A stretch of 11,044 nt of DNA from Candidatus Daviesbacteria bacterium (GCA_003519445.1 DOWS01000045.1:1026-12069); one strand, 5' to 3'. Shown: positions 1 to 5,560, counted from the first letter of the stretch. Notes: generated by a model from the letters alone, not told the origin. Program-made: numbers and translations.

Positions 1-831
1 AATTTTTTTCCCTTCCATTTGGATCATTTTATTTGGATAAAATTTAACTATTTTGTTATTCCATTTAGTCCAAACCCCCGGCCAAGGATAGTATGCTCGG
101 ATCATTCTGTCTAATACTTCCAATTGGTTTTCTATATCAAAAAAACCTGACTCTCTGGTTAAAAGGGGACAAAAAGTGGCTTTTTTATGGTTTTGGGGCT
201 TTAATGTTATTTTCCCTGTGACAAAATCAGGGATAATTTTGACCAAAAGTTCTGCTCCAAGTTGAAACAATTTATTGATCAAATCCGGGAATTTCTCTTG
301 CCCTGTCAAGCTAATCTTTCTCGTTGCGACTATTGGCCCATGGTCCATTTTCTCATCCATTTTAATAATAGTCACACCTGTAATTTTATCGCAATTTAAA
401 ATGGTGGCAGGGACTGGTGAAGCCCCCCTGTATTTTGGCAAAAGCGACGGATGGACATTTAAAGCCCCATTTTTGGGGATATCCAGGATGGGTTTTGGGA
501 TGATTTTGCCGTAAGAAGCCACCACAAACAGATCAGAAGCAAGAGATGAGAAATGGAAAGCGATAAAGTCATCATTAAGTGTGTCCGGAGTCAGTACTTG
601 GCCTTTGAAATAATTGGCCACAGCAGAATTCAAGGCAGTTACTACTGCCTTAACATCAAAATTATCTTCCAAAGCTTTAAGAATGTGGATAGACCAGGGA
701 TCAGAACCAAAAAAGACTATCTCTACATTATGTCTCGGCATCTTTCGTAAATAGGTTTTAATGTCTTGATTTATCCAAGGGAAAACAGGAGAAGTAAAAG
801 GAATAATTTGTGGTTGTTGTAATGTTTTCAT
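1..831 (-). CDS. fmt: Methionyl-tRNA formyltransferase, 3' end beyond window
   Basis: Transfers a formyl group from 10-formyl-THF to Met-tRNAfMet for translation initiation, in the cytosol. I translated 277 codons open to the left edge, so the C-terminus is missing. The formyltransferase core is visible: FFGS near residues 40-43, the signature SLLPKYRG at 129-136, and the catalytic triad N125, H127 and D163 (ALNVHPS; MDHGP). PWPGVW at 249-254 marks the start of the C-terminal tRNA-binding part. The ATG at 831 is chosen because AAGGA lies 6 nt upstream. Family members usually begin close to the FFGS strand, so the in-frame ATG at 741 (residue 31) is a serious alternative and would remove an unusual 30-residue extension. 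It lies 31 nt downstream of def on the same strand, the common def-fmt pairing. The family call is secure; the start is not. Confidence 0.93.
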   Translation of the reverse strand, partial: MKTLQQPQIIPFTSPVFPWINQDIKTYLRKMPRHNVEIVFFGSDPWSIHILKALEDNFDVKAVVTALNSAVANYFKGQVLTPDTLNDDFIAFHFSSLASDLFVVASYGKIIPKPILDIPKNGALNVHPSLLPKYRGASPVPATILNCDKITGVTIIKMDEKMDHGPIVATRKISLTGQEKFPDLINKLFQLGAELLVKIIPDFVTGKITLKPQNHKKATFCPLLTRESGFFDIENQLEVLDRMIRAYYPWPGVWTKWNNKIVKFYPNKMIQMEGKKI

Positions 832-836
832 ATTAG

Positions 837-858
837 ATCCTTCGACTTCGCTCAGGAT
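837..858 (-). repeat. Structured 22-nt repeat, copy 1
   Basis: On the minus strand the core is CTGAGCGAAGTCGAAG. The outer arms ATCCT and AGGAT pair, with an inner CGA/TCG pairing. A second copy in inverted orientation is at 1473-1494, at the other end of def. The only two differences between the copies (C to A and G to T) fall on paired positions and keep the stem. It looks like a REP-type interspersed element. Confidence 0.8.
838..842 (-). promoter_or_regulatory. Ribosome binding site of fmt, inside a repeat
   Basis: AAGGA (minus strand) is 6 nt before the ATG at 831. It is the 3' edge of the structured repeat at 837-858, so the repeat appears to supply the Shine-Dalgarno sequence for fmt. 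It supports the upstream start over the ATG at 741. Confidence 0.5.
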
Positions 859-874
859 GACTCTAAAGAGTCAT
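857..874. repeat. Perfect 18-bp palindrome over the def stop codon
   Basis: ATGACTCT, AA, AGAGTCAT: an 8-bp inverted repeat with a 2-nt centre. The def stop codon (863-865) lies within it, and it abuts and slightly overlaps the repeat at 837-858. There is no T-run after it in the minus direction, so an intrinsic terminator is unlikely. It may be part of the same mobile repeat or an RNA processing site between def and fmt. Confidence 0.6.
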
Positions 875-1498
875 TTCCTCAAACATATCCGTGCCTGTTT
901 TGTCCTTGCCTGTGAATTTGTAAAATTTGCCTTTTTGCTGCAGCACCCTTTGGGTAAATAAAATGCCGTTTAAATGATCCACTTCGTGCTGGAAAATCCA
1001 GGCAGGAATGCCTTTTAAGGTTTTGGTAAAGTTTTGGCCTGTTATATCCAGATAGGAAACTTTAATTGAAATATGCCTTTTAACCTCACCCCAGATAGTA
1101 GGAACCGATAAACAACCCTCAAAATAGGTTTTAGTGGCTTTGGAAGTAGTAATAATTTTTGGATTGATTACAGCCATAAATTCTTTGCCGTACTCCTGCC
1201 ATCTTTTTTTGCGTTGTCCGGGTTTTGAAGGAGGGATTTGCTTTGAACCATGCAAGCGGGCCCGCCTCGCCGAAGACGACGAGTCGAGGCGGGCCACAAA
1301 AAAACTCTCTTCCAAACCCACTTGTGTAGCTGCCAAACCCACCCCTTCAGGATCATTGAAAGTTTGTGTCAGTTTGATCATCTCTTTTAAGGTTTGTAAA
1401 AGAGCGGGGGTAATCTTTCTAACCGGTTTTGTTTTAATCCGCAATCTTGCATCCGGAGCATGAATAACTTTTATACTGAGCGAAGTCGAAGTATGCAT
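863..1498 (-). CDS. def: Peptide deformylase with in-frame repeat insertion
   Basis: Metalloenzyme that removes the N-formyl group from nascent proteins at the ribosome. All three family motifs are present: GVGLAATQ at 52-59 (GxGxAAxQ), EGCLS at 127-131 with the metal-ligand Cys129, and HEVDH at 171-175 with His171, His175 and catalytic Glu172. It is longer (211 aa) than the usual 165-180 aa. The excess sits between FFVA (66-69) and EFMAVINPK (106-114), where residues 68-80 are encoded by a GC-rich palindrome and are followed by a basic linker. The first residues (TSTSLS) are encoded by a second repeat. Motif spacing outside the insert looks normal, so the enzyme is probably active. It has its own -10-like box 6 nt before the ATG and lies 20 nt after the 86-aa gene and 31 nt before fmt. 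Confidence 0.96.
   Translation of the reverse strand: MHTSTSLSIKVIHAPDARLRIKTKPVRKITPALLQTLKEMIKLTQTFNDPEGVGLAATQVGLEESFFVARLDSSSSARRARLHGSKQIPPSKPGQRKKRWQEYGKEFMAVINPKIITTSKATKTYFEGCLSVPTIWGEVKRHISIKVSYLDITGQNFTKTLKGIPAWIFQHEVDHLNGILFTQRVLQQKGKFYKFTGKDKTGTDMFEEMTL
1259..1295. repeat. GC-rich palindromic element inside def
   Basis: Arms GGCCCGCCTCG (1259-1269) and CGAGGCGGGCC (1285-1295) form a perfect 11-bp stem around a 15-nt loop. It is far more GC-rich than the surrounding gene. It encodes def residues 68-80 in frame (VARLDSSSSARRA) at a point where deformylases vary in length. It resembles in concept the in-frame palindromic elements known from Rickettsia. Confidence 0.85.
1473..1494 (+). 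repeat. Structured 22-nt repeat, copy 2 (inverted)
   Basis: Same core CTGAGCGAAGTCGAAG as at 837-858 but in opposite orientation. The outer arms here are ATACT/AGTAT instead of ATCCT/AGGAT, a compensated change. It lies inside the def reading frame and encodes part of the N-terminus (T3 to I9). Confidence 0.8.
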
Positions 1499-1504
1499 GA
1501 GGCT

Positions 1505-1513
1505 ATTTTAACA
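1505..1513 (-). promoter_or_regulatory. Extended -10 box of def, leaderless spacing
   Basis: TGTTAAAAT on the minus strand ends exactly 6 nt before the def ATG (1498), which would start the mRNA at or near the A of ATG. No good -35 box is seen; the TGn extension could compensate. It allows def-fmt to be transcribed apart from the upstream genes. Confidence 0.45.
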
Positions 1514-1518
1514 GATAT

Positions 1519-1779
1519 TTAAGTTTTACGCAGTTCCTGCAATCTCCACATAAATACTTTGGCCTTATTTTTAGCACTGTAATAGCCTTTGGTAAAGTTT
1601 AATGTATCTTCCAACATATTTCTGGGTAGTTCTTTAGCCAGTTTAATGTAAAGAGAATAATGTTTGGTGTCTCCCAAACTTTCTGCCAAGAATACTCCAT
1701 ATTCCTGAAATTCATAAGCGATGTTTTTAGGCCGGTCTTTAAATTTGGTTTCCTCCAGCACTTTTTTAATTGATTTCAT
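1519..1779 (-). CDS. Small helical protein of unknown function, 86 aa
   Basis: I do not recognise the family with certainty. The protein is soluble, charged and probably all-helical, with a central run like YIKLAKELPRNMLEDTLNF and a C-terminal KNKAKVFMWRLQEL segment that looks conserved and amphipathic. There is no signal peptide or membrane segment. The start is set at the ATG at 1779, because AGGAGG (1786-1791) is 6 nt upstream; a TTG one codon earlier would be only 3 nt from it. The gene overlaps the end of the O-antigen ligase gene by 14 nt and its Shine-Dalgarno lies in that gene's last codons, so translation is likely coupled. def follows 20 nt downstream. Confidence 0.75.
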   Translation of the reverse strand: MKSIKKVLEETKFKDRPKNIAYEFQEYGVFLAESLGDTKHYSLYIKLAKELPRNMLEDTLNFTKGYYSAKNKAKVFMWRLQELRKT

Positions 1780-3865
1780 CAATTGCCTCCTGATAATTGG
1801 GTTTTAACTTAACTGCTTTTTCAAAAGCCTCTTTAGCTTTCTCTTTATCACCCACTTGCAAAAGAACCAAACCCTTATTGTAGTAAAGTTTGGGGTCAGT
1901 GGGAGCAAGTGCAGTGGCCATATCCAGAGCTTCAAGGGTTTTGTCAAAATATTTTTCATCCAATGAAGCCAGCTCAAAATAGGTCCTGACTGCTGTCCGG
2001 TAAAAAGAGATATTTTTGGGGCTTGTTTTGAAAACCGCATTTGTTTGAAGTATGGCTTCATCTGTTAAGTCGGCTGATAAAGTGGCATCGGTTTGGCTCA
2101 AAGCAGAAGCTGCCTGGGCTGCCGCAAACCCAAGTTCTGATCTGTAAAATGGTTCGCCTTGGTTTAAGTCAGAGGCACTGGTAAGCAAATTATATGCTCT
2201 TCCGGCATTGCCCAGATCCGATGCTTTTTCTCCTTTGGCAAAAAGGCTGTCAGCATACCAGAGCTGGAAAATGGAAAATAGAAGATAGAAAATAGCCAAT
2301 AGTACAATCCCTCTGGCCAAGTTAGTGTAGAGTGTAACTTTTAGTCTGTAAACTTTTGTAGATTCAGTTGCGACAAAAGCTAAAGCAGGGAAAAGATAGA
2401 AAAACAGGGCAATAATGACTACGGAAAAGAGGAAAAAATTATAGATAAGGTAGGAAACATAGCTTGCAAGCAAGCTGGTAGCAAGTAGCAAGTAGTATGT
2501 ATTATGTATTTTCTGTTTTATACTTGATACATAATACCTGATACAAAATACAGCGAATGTTCCAATGATCAAAATATAAGTTCCAAACCCCACAATTCCC
2601 GTAGTTGCCAAGTAATTTAGATATTCATTATGTGCTTTGTTATAGAGAAAATCCCACTCTGAAGTTAAATTATGGGAAACAGGCCTGAATTGGTAATAAG
2701 AATAAGCAAAGGTTTCCAGTCCTGAACCAAAAATGGGATAATTTTTGAAAATATCCAAAGCCCCCTGCCAAACTATCAGGCGGATTTGGCCGGATTCTGT
2801 GCCTCCTGTTTCCAGTTGGGTGCCGGAAGAAGCAGGTAATGAAATAGCAGGCCTGGGGGGAGGCGCAAATTTTGATATAAGCTTAAAATCGGTTAAAGCA
2901 GAACCAAAAAGAAGATTGATTAGTATAAATGTTAGTAATACCGGGGTAATTTTTTTGAAGTTTTTTAAGCTGAATAAAATAAAAACAATAAAGCCTCCAA
3001 TCAGTCCCAAGGTTGGACCTCTGGAATAGGTAAAGGTAAAAGCGAGATAATAACAAATTAGACTAATAAACCAGAAAACTGATGGTGAAATAATAGTCTT
3101 TAATTTAAAGTAATCAGACATTATTGAAAATTGAGCTCCAGCACTTAGGGGTTGTCCTGTACGAGGCGGGTAAGGTATATTTTTAGCGTGATATTTTAAA
3201 GCCAAATTACTTGCAACTTCTGACTTATTTTCATATTCTGATTTTTCAGCTTTAGTTAGATTTTTAGAGGATAGAAAAAAATATAAAGCGGGGAAAATAA
3301 GCATGGCTAAATAGCCTGCCATCCAGTTGGGTTGGCCTAAGCTGGCAAAAACCCGGGCCTGGACATCCTGAACCCAGCAGGAAGCATTAAACTCTCCCCG
3401 CAAAATTACACAGGAGGGGGAAACCCCAAAATGTTCCAAAATTCCCCATAAAGAAACAATTACCCCGGAAGCAAGGGCAAATTTTAGTAAGATAAATACT
3501 TTTTCTTTATCCATATTGGAAACAAAGGCCCAGTAGAGTAATAAATAAGATATTAAAGACAAAAGGCCGCCATTTAATCTGGAATAATAACCCCAAATTG
3601 AAGTATGGGTATCAATGGAAAAAATAGTTGATAAAATATTTGCGCCTAAAAATAATAAAAGAGGTATATCCAGCGGGGTTCGATTTATGATTAAAGATTT
3701 ACGATTTATGATTTTTAGAAACCAAGCACCCACAATAATTACAGTAAATCCATAAGTTAAAAACATCTTGTTAAATTCAAACAGCTCATGGTTTAAAGAG
3801 GTCCAAAAAAGAGGGGTCAGGAAAAATAAAAGATAAAAAGAATAAATGATGATTTTGTCTAACAT
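1766..3865 (-). CDS. O-antigen ligase/polymerase family membrane protein with C-terminal TPRs
   Basis: Polytopic membrane protein (699 aa) of the Wzy_C/O-antigen ligase superfamily, which join glycan chains at the outer face of the membrane. Residues 1-540 hold about a dozen hydrophobic segments. Family landmarks are the SRGP turn at 281-284, a periplasmic loop with GSGLETFAYSYYQF (380-393), and HNEYLNYLATTG (412-423). Residues 541-699 are soluble helical repeats; the last, about 658-691, is a typical TPR (LYYNKGLVLLQVGDKEKAKE). Residues ~203-256 form a hydrophilic insertion rich in repeat-derived sequence, and four further stretches are encoded by heptamer arrays, including a membrane helix. 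The actual glycan substrate cannot be told; ligase, polymerase or protein glycosyltransferase are all possible. It is the first long gene of the def-fmt block. Confidence 0.88.
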   Translation of the reverse strand: MLDKIIIYSFYLLFFLTPLFWTSLNHELFEFNKMFLTYGFTVIIVGAWFLKIINRKSLIINRTPLDIPLLLFLGANILSTIFSIDTHTSIWGYYSRLNGGLLSLISYLLLYWAFVSNMDKEKVFILLKFALASGVIVSLWGILEHFGVSPSCVILRGEFNASCWVQDVQARVFASLGQPNWMAGYLAMLIFPALYFFLSSKNLTKAEKSEYENKSEVASNLALKYHAKNIPYPPRTGQPLSAGAQFSIMSDYFKLKTIISPSVFWFISLICYYLAFTFTYSRGPTLGLIGGFIVFILFSLKNFKKITPVLLTFILINLLFGSALTDFKLISKFAPPPRPAISLPASSGTQLETGGTESGQIRLIVWQGALDIFKNYPIFGSGLETFAYSYYQFRPVSHNLTSEWDFLYNKAHNEYLNYLATTGIVGFGTYILIIGTFAVFCIRYYVSSIKQKIHNTYYLLLATSLLASYVSYLIYNFFLFSVVIIALFFYLFPALAFVATESTKVYRLKVTLYTNLARGIVLLAIFYLLFSIFQLWYADSLFAKGEKASDLGNAGRAYNLLTSASDLNQGEPFYRSELGFAAAQAASALSQTDATLSADLTDEAILQTNAVFKTSPKNISFYRTAVRTYFELASLDEKYFDKTLEALDMATALAPTDPKLYYNKGLVLLQVGDKEKAKEAFEKAVKLKPNYQEAIDEIN
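1786..1791 (-). promoter_or_regulatory. Strong ribosome binding site of the 86-aa gene
   Basis: AGGAGG on the minus strand, 6 nt before the ATG at 1779 and inside the last codons of the upstream gene. It decides the start and shows that this organism uses consensus Shine-Dalgarno signals for internal operon genes, in contrast to the leaderless-type starts elsewhere in the window. Confidence 0.8.
2268..2302. repeat. Heptamer array 1, encodes a membrane helix
   Basis: Five 7-nt units on the plus strand: AAAATGG, AAAATAG, AAGATAG, AAAATAG, CCAATAG. On the coding strand they become CTATTTT-type units and encode O-antigen ligase residues 522-533 (LLAIFYLLFSIF), the last hydrophobic segment before the TPR domain. 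Confidence 0.75.
2461..2476. repeat. Palindrome AGCTTGC-AA-GCAAGCT
   Basis: A perfect 7-bp inverted repeat with a 2-nt centre, directly next to heptamer array 2 within the O-antigen ligase gene. It may be the edge of a composite repeat running to about 2554. Confidence 0.6.
2478..2554. repeat. Heptamer arrays 2 and 3, forming an inverted repeat
   Basis: Units at 2478-2512 are GTAGCAA twice, GTAGTAT, GTATTAT, GTATTTT. Units at 2521-2554 are TACTTGA, TACATAA, TACCTGA, TACAAAA, then TACAGC. The arrays face each other and contain a perfect 11-bp inverted repeat, GTATTATGTAT (2499-2509) with ATACATAATAC (2527-2537). They encode O-antigen ligase residues 438-463, a short loop and its membrane borders. 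Confidence 0.75.
3131..3178. repeat. Probable in-frame repeat insertion in the O-antigen ligase gene
   Basis: This stretch encodes residues 230-246 (IPYPPRTGQPLSAGAQF), a Pro/Gly-rich peptide in the hydrophilic insertion between membrane segments. It is more GC-rich than its flanks. No second copy is in the window, so calling it a repeat is an inference from composition and placement. Confidence 0.4.
3682..3716. repeat. Heptamer array 4 in the O-antigen ligase gene
   Basis: Five units: GATTTAT, GATTAAA, GATTTAC, GATTTAT, GATTTTT. It encodes residues 50-62 (LKIINRKSLIINR), the basic cytoplasmic loop between the second and third membrane segments, itself an internal peptide repeat. Confidence 0.75.
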
Positions 3866-3871
3866 AAGTTA

Positions 3872-3899
3872 GGGTATAGGGTTTAGGGTATAGGGTTTA
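3872..3899. repeat. Heptamer array 5, perfect 2 x 14 bp, upstream of the O-antigen ligase gene
   Basis: GGGTATA and GGGTTTA alternate twice, making two identical 14-nt units, only 7 bp before the start codon. On the minus strand each unit contains TATACC, which could serve as a weak -10 element. It is the only non-coding array of the set. Confidence 0.8.
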
Positions 3900-3922
3900 G
3901 CCAAAAAAATCAACTAATTGAA

Positions 3923-4336
3923 TTACTGGGGCTGCCCGGACGGAACTGGATTTGTAAGTTTACAAAGGTTTCCTACTCTTTCATCCATTTCTGCAAATTG
4001 CTTGGGATCTATAGCATATAAGTTTGCAAATCCCCTAAGCCTTTGGTTGCTGGAAAAGTGTCCAATTTGCCTCCTACCGTACTCGTCCTCAGTGCTTAAT
4101 GTGCGCATACAATCACCTTGCTGCCATCTTTCAGGTGGTACTATAATTACTAGATCTCCGTTTGGATCACGGTGGCCGGGGAATATTTGCCATGAGATAC
4201 TTAAAGGATGGCTATCAGGAGCTCCGCAAGCAGGAGCAAGGACGATTCGACCTTGGGCGACTAGTTCATCTAAGAGAGGACCTTGTGTTAGAGGGGGTAT
4301 GCCTTTTGAAAGACCTATTTTAGCTTCTGCTGTCAT
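3923..4336 (-). CDS. Hypothetical protein, 137 aa
   Basis: Not recognised. The protein is soluble, with a stretch like SHPLSISWQIFPGHRDPNGD around residues 42-61 and DLVIIVPPERW around 61-71. It has no membrane segment. The minus-strand frame is preferred over the overlapping plus-strand frame because its composition is protein-like and a good promoter precedes it. The start is placed at the ATG at 4336; a TTG at 4375 in the same frame lies inside the -35 box and is therefore unlikely. The stop at 3923 is 57 nt before the O-antigen ligase gene. No Shine-Dalgarno is seen. The only Cys residues are in ACG, DCM and LCK and suggest no clear metal site. Confidence 0.55.
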   Translation of the reverse strand: MTAEAKIGLSKGIPPLTQGPLLDELVAQGRIVLAPACGAPDSHPLSISWQIFPGHRDPNGDLVIIVPPERWQQGDCMRTLSTEDEYGRRQIGHFSSNQRLRGFANLYAIDPKQFAEMDERVGNLCKLTNPVPSGQPQ

Positions 4337-4346
4337 GATAATAGAG

Positions 4347-4375
4347 AATATATCAAAAACTAAGCGTAAAATCAA
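4347..4375 (-). promoter_or_regulatory. Promoter of the 137-aa gene
   Basis: Minus strand: TTGATT (4375-4370), a 17-bp spacer, TATATT (4352-4347). The -10 ends 10 nt before the ATG at 4336, so the leader would be only 3-4 nt. Confidence 0.55.
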
Positions 4376-4413
4376 GTATCAAGTTTTATCTGCTGGATCT
4401 TAGGGCAAGAGTC

Positions 4414-4743
4414 CTAAAGTAAATTTTTAATTTGTTTTTTAAAAGGCGGTAAATTGTTGGAAATCGTATCCCAGACAACTTTAAGATCTATTCCGAAATA
4501 ACCATGAATAAGTACACTTCTCATGTCTGCCGGACTTTGCCAATCTATATTCGGATGCTTTTGTCTAAATTCTTTTGGTAAGTTTCTGACTGCTTCACCA
4601 ATAATCTCCAGTCTTCTAATCACCATATCTTGCAGATCAATATTTCCAATAAAGTTATCGTATGTAATGCCATTCATGCGTTTTTCAATTAGTTCAATAC
4701 TTTCCAGTATATCCCGCAGGAAGATTTCTAACTCTTTAGTCAT
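4414..4743 (-). CDS. hepT: HepT-like (DUF86) toxin, HEPN-family RNase
   Basis: HEPN-domain protein, 109 aa, the usual size of HepT toxins. The RNase motif Rx4HxY is intact: R75, H80 and Y82 (RSVLIHGY). The rest is helical, with RRLEIIGEAV typical of DUF86. In the well-studied MntA/HepT system the HEPN protein is an RNase that the partner silences by adding AMP to the tyrosine of this motif; Y82 would be that residue. The start overlaps the end of the upstream mntA-like gene by 4 nt (ATGA), so the two are translationally coupled, with the antitoxin made first. The family is clear; toxicity here is inferred. Confidence 0.92.
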   Translation of the reverse strand: MTKELEIFLRDILESIELIEKRMNGITYDNFIGNIDLQDMVIRRLEIIGEAVRNLPKEFRQKHPNIDWQSPADMRSVLIHGYFGIDLKVVWDTISNNLPPFKKQIKNLL

Positions 4744-5027
4744 AAAATAGGTTGTTGCTCCTGAAGAATTCTAGCGCGCAGCCTGGGATGAAGAGCATCA
4801 AAAGTCACAAGATCCACTTTTTTCTTAAGTGCCTCTTCCAGTTTGTGTTTTAAGCCTACAAATTCAAATAAACCTGTGCCTCTGGGTACATCAACCAACA
4901 TATCTATATCACTATTCTGCCTTGCTTCGCCACGCACCACAGAACCAAACAAAGAAGAATGGGTTACTCCCGCCTCTTTTAAGATCGGTAAAACCCTCAT
5001 TTTTATATCTGCTAAATTAGCTTTCAT
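4740..5027 (-). CDS. mntA: MntA-like minimal nucleotidyltransferase antitoxin
   Basis: Minimal nucleotidyltransferase of the MNT/KNTase fold, 95 aa. The signature GS-x10-DxD is complete: G28 S29, then D40 and D42 (SDIDMLVDV), the metal-binding acidic pair. In known MntA/HepT pairs this enzyme AMPylates the HEPN toxin and so neutralises it. The gene overlaps hepT by ATGA. It is transcribed divergently from the VIT/CCC1 gene with only 38 nt between the two start codons, and its promoter lies in that gap with almost no leader. No DNA-binding domain is visible, so any autoregulation would have to come from elsewhere. Confidence 0.93.
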   Translation of the reverse strand: MKANLADIKMRVLPILKEAGVTHSSLFGSVVRGEARQNSDIDMLVDVPRGTGLFEFVGLKHKLEEALKKKVDLVTFDALHPRLRARILQEQQPIL

Positions 5028-5035
5028 ACAAAATG

Positions 5036-5064
5036 ATTATATGCAATAGCTGATATAATATCAA
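5036..5064 (-). promoter_or_regulatory. Promoter of mntA-hepT
   Basis: Minus strand: TTGATA (5064-5059), a 17-bp spacer, TATAAT (5041-5036), near-consensus. The -10 ends 8 nt before the ATG at 5027, so the leader would be about 0-2 nt. It occupies the same DNA as the divergent vit promoter. Confidence 0.7.
5051..5059 (+). promoter_or_regulatory. Extended -10 promoter of the VIT/CCC1 gene
   Basis: TGATATAAT, a perfect TGnTATAAT extended -10 box, ends 6 nt before the ATG at 5066, predicting a leaderless mRNA. No -35 box is apparent. The box overlaps the -35 of the opposing mntA promoter by one base, so the two promoters cannot be occupied together. Confidence 0.65.
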
Positions 5065-5065
5065 T

Positions 5066-5560
5066 ATGAAGATTGATTTGCATGAGGATTATTTCAGAAG
5101 TATTATGTTTGGGCTCCAGGATGGCTTGGTTTCTACAACCGGAGTGGTAGTGGGGATCAGTGCCGGGGTTCCTGATAAAGCAATTATTATTTTGGCTAGT
5201 TTTGTGGCTGTTTCCGTAGAGGCTTCTTCTATGGCTGCAGGCCAATATTCTTCAGAAAAAGCAGTCCACCAGATGGATAAATCAGGTAAGCACAATGATA
5301 GTTTAATGATGGGGGCAATCTTGATGTTTTTTTCCTATCTGGGCGCAGGTTTAATTCCCATTGCCCCGTTTTTAATCTTTCCTCCTGATACTGCTAGGGT
5401 TACCAGTATTGTTGTTGCGCTCACAGGCCTTTTTGTGATTGGTTATTTTAAGGGCAAAATCGTTGAACATAGGGCTCTCCGGAGCGCGGTTGAGATGCTT
5501 ATTATTGGGGGGTTGGCAACAGCAATTGGTCTGGTAGTGGGTAATTTCTTAAAGGTTTAA
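5066..5560 (+). CDS. VIT1/CCC1-family membrane metal transporter
   Basis: Short (164 aa) integral membrane protein of the VIT1/CCC1 family, which move Fe2+ or Mn2+ across membranes. Family landmarks: FGLQDGLVSTTGVVVGISAG (15-34) is the conserved first-helix motif with the D19-G20 pair; SVEASSMAAGQYSSEKA (50-66) is the second helix with the conserved S-M-xx-G-x-Y pattern. About five hydrophobic segments follow, ending at the C-terminus. The cytoplasmic metal-binding helical region found in plant VIT1 between helices 2 and 3 is very short here (residues 66-78). The start has no Shine-Dalgarno but a perfect extended -10 six nt upstream. The substrate cannot be told from sequence. Its divergence from a toxin-antitoxin pair is probably accidental. 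Confidence 0.85.
   Translation: MKIDLHEDYFRSIMFGLQDGLVSTTGVVVGISAGVPDKAIIILASFVAVSVEASSMAAGQYSSEKAVHQMDKSGKHNDSLMMGAILMFFSYLGAGLIPIAPFLIFPPDTARVTSIVVALTGLFVIGYFKGKIVEHRALRSAVEMLIIGGLATAIGLVVGNFLKV

Noticed and set aside
857..874. Intrinsic terminator after def
   Set aside because: The stem has no following T-run on the minus strand and fmt lies immediately downstream, so read-through is expected.
3869..3900. True telomere sequence
   Set aside because: Only four heptamers, interior to a gene cluster of a bacterial chromosome; similarity to TTTAGGG is coincidental and part of the wider heptamer pattern.
4337..4375. TTG start adding 13 residues to the 137-aa protein
   Set aside because: The added codons overlap the -35 and -10 boxes of a well-formed promoter, so they would not be transcribed.
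3918..4403. Plus-strand open frame of 161 codons opposite the 137-aa gene
   Set aside because: Its composition (many Cys, Ser, Trp, Pro) is typical of an antisense shadow, and a good promoter serves the minus-strand gene.
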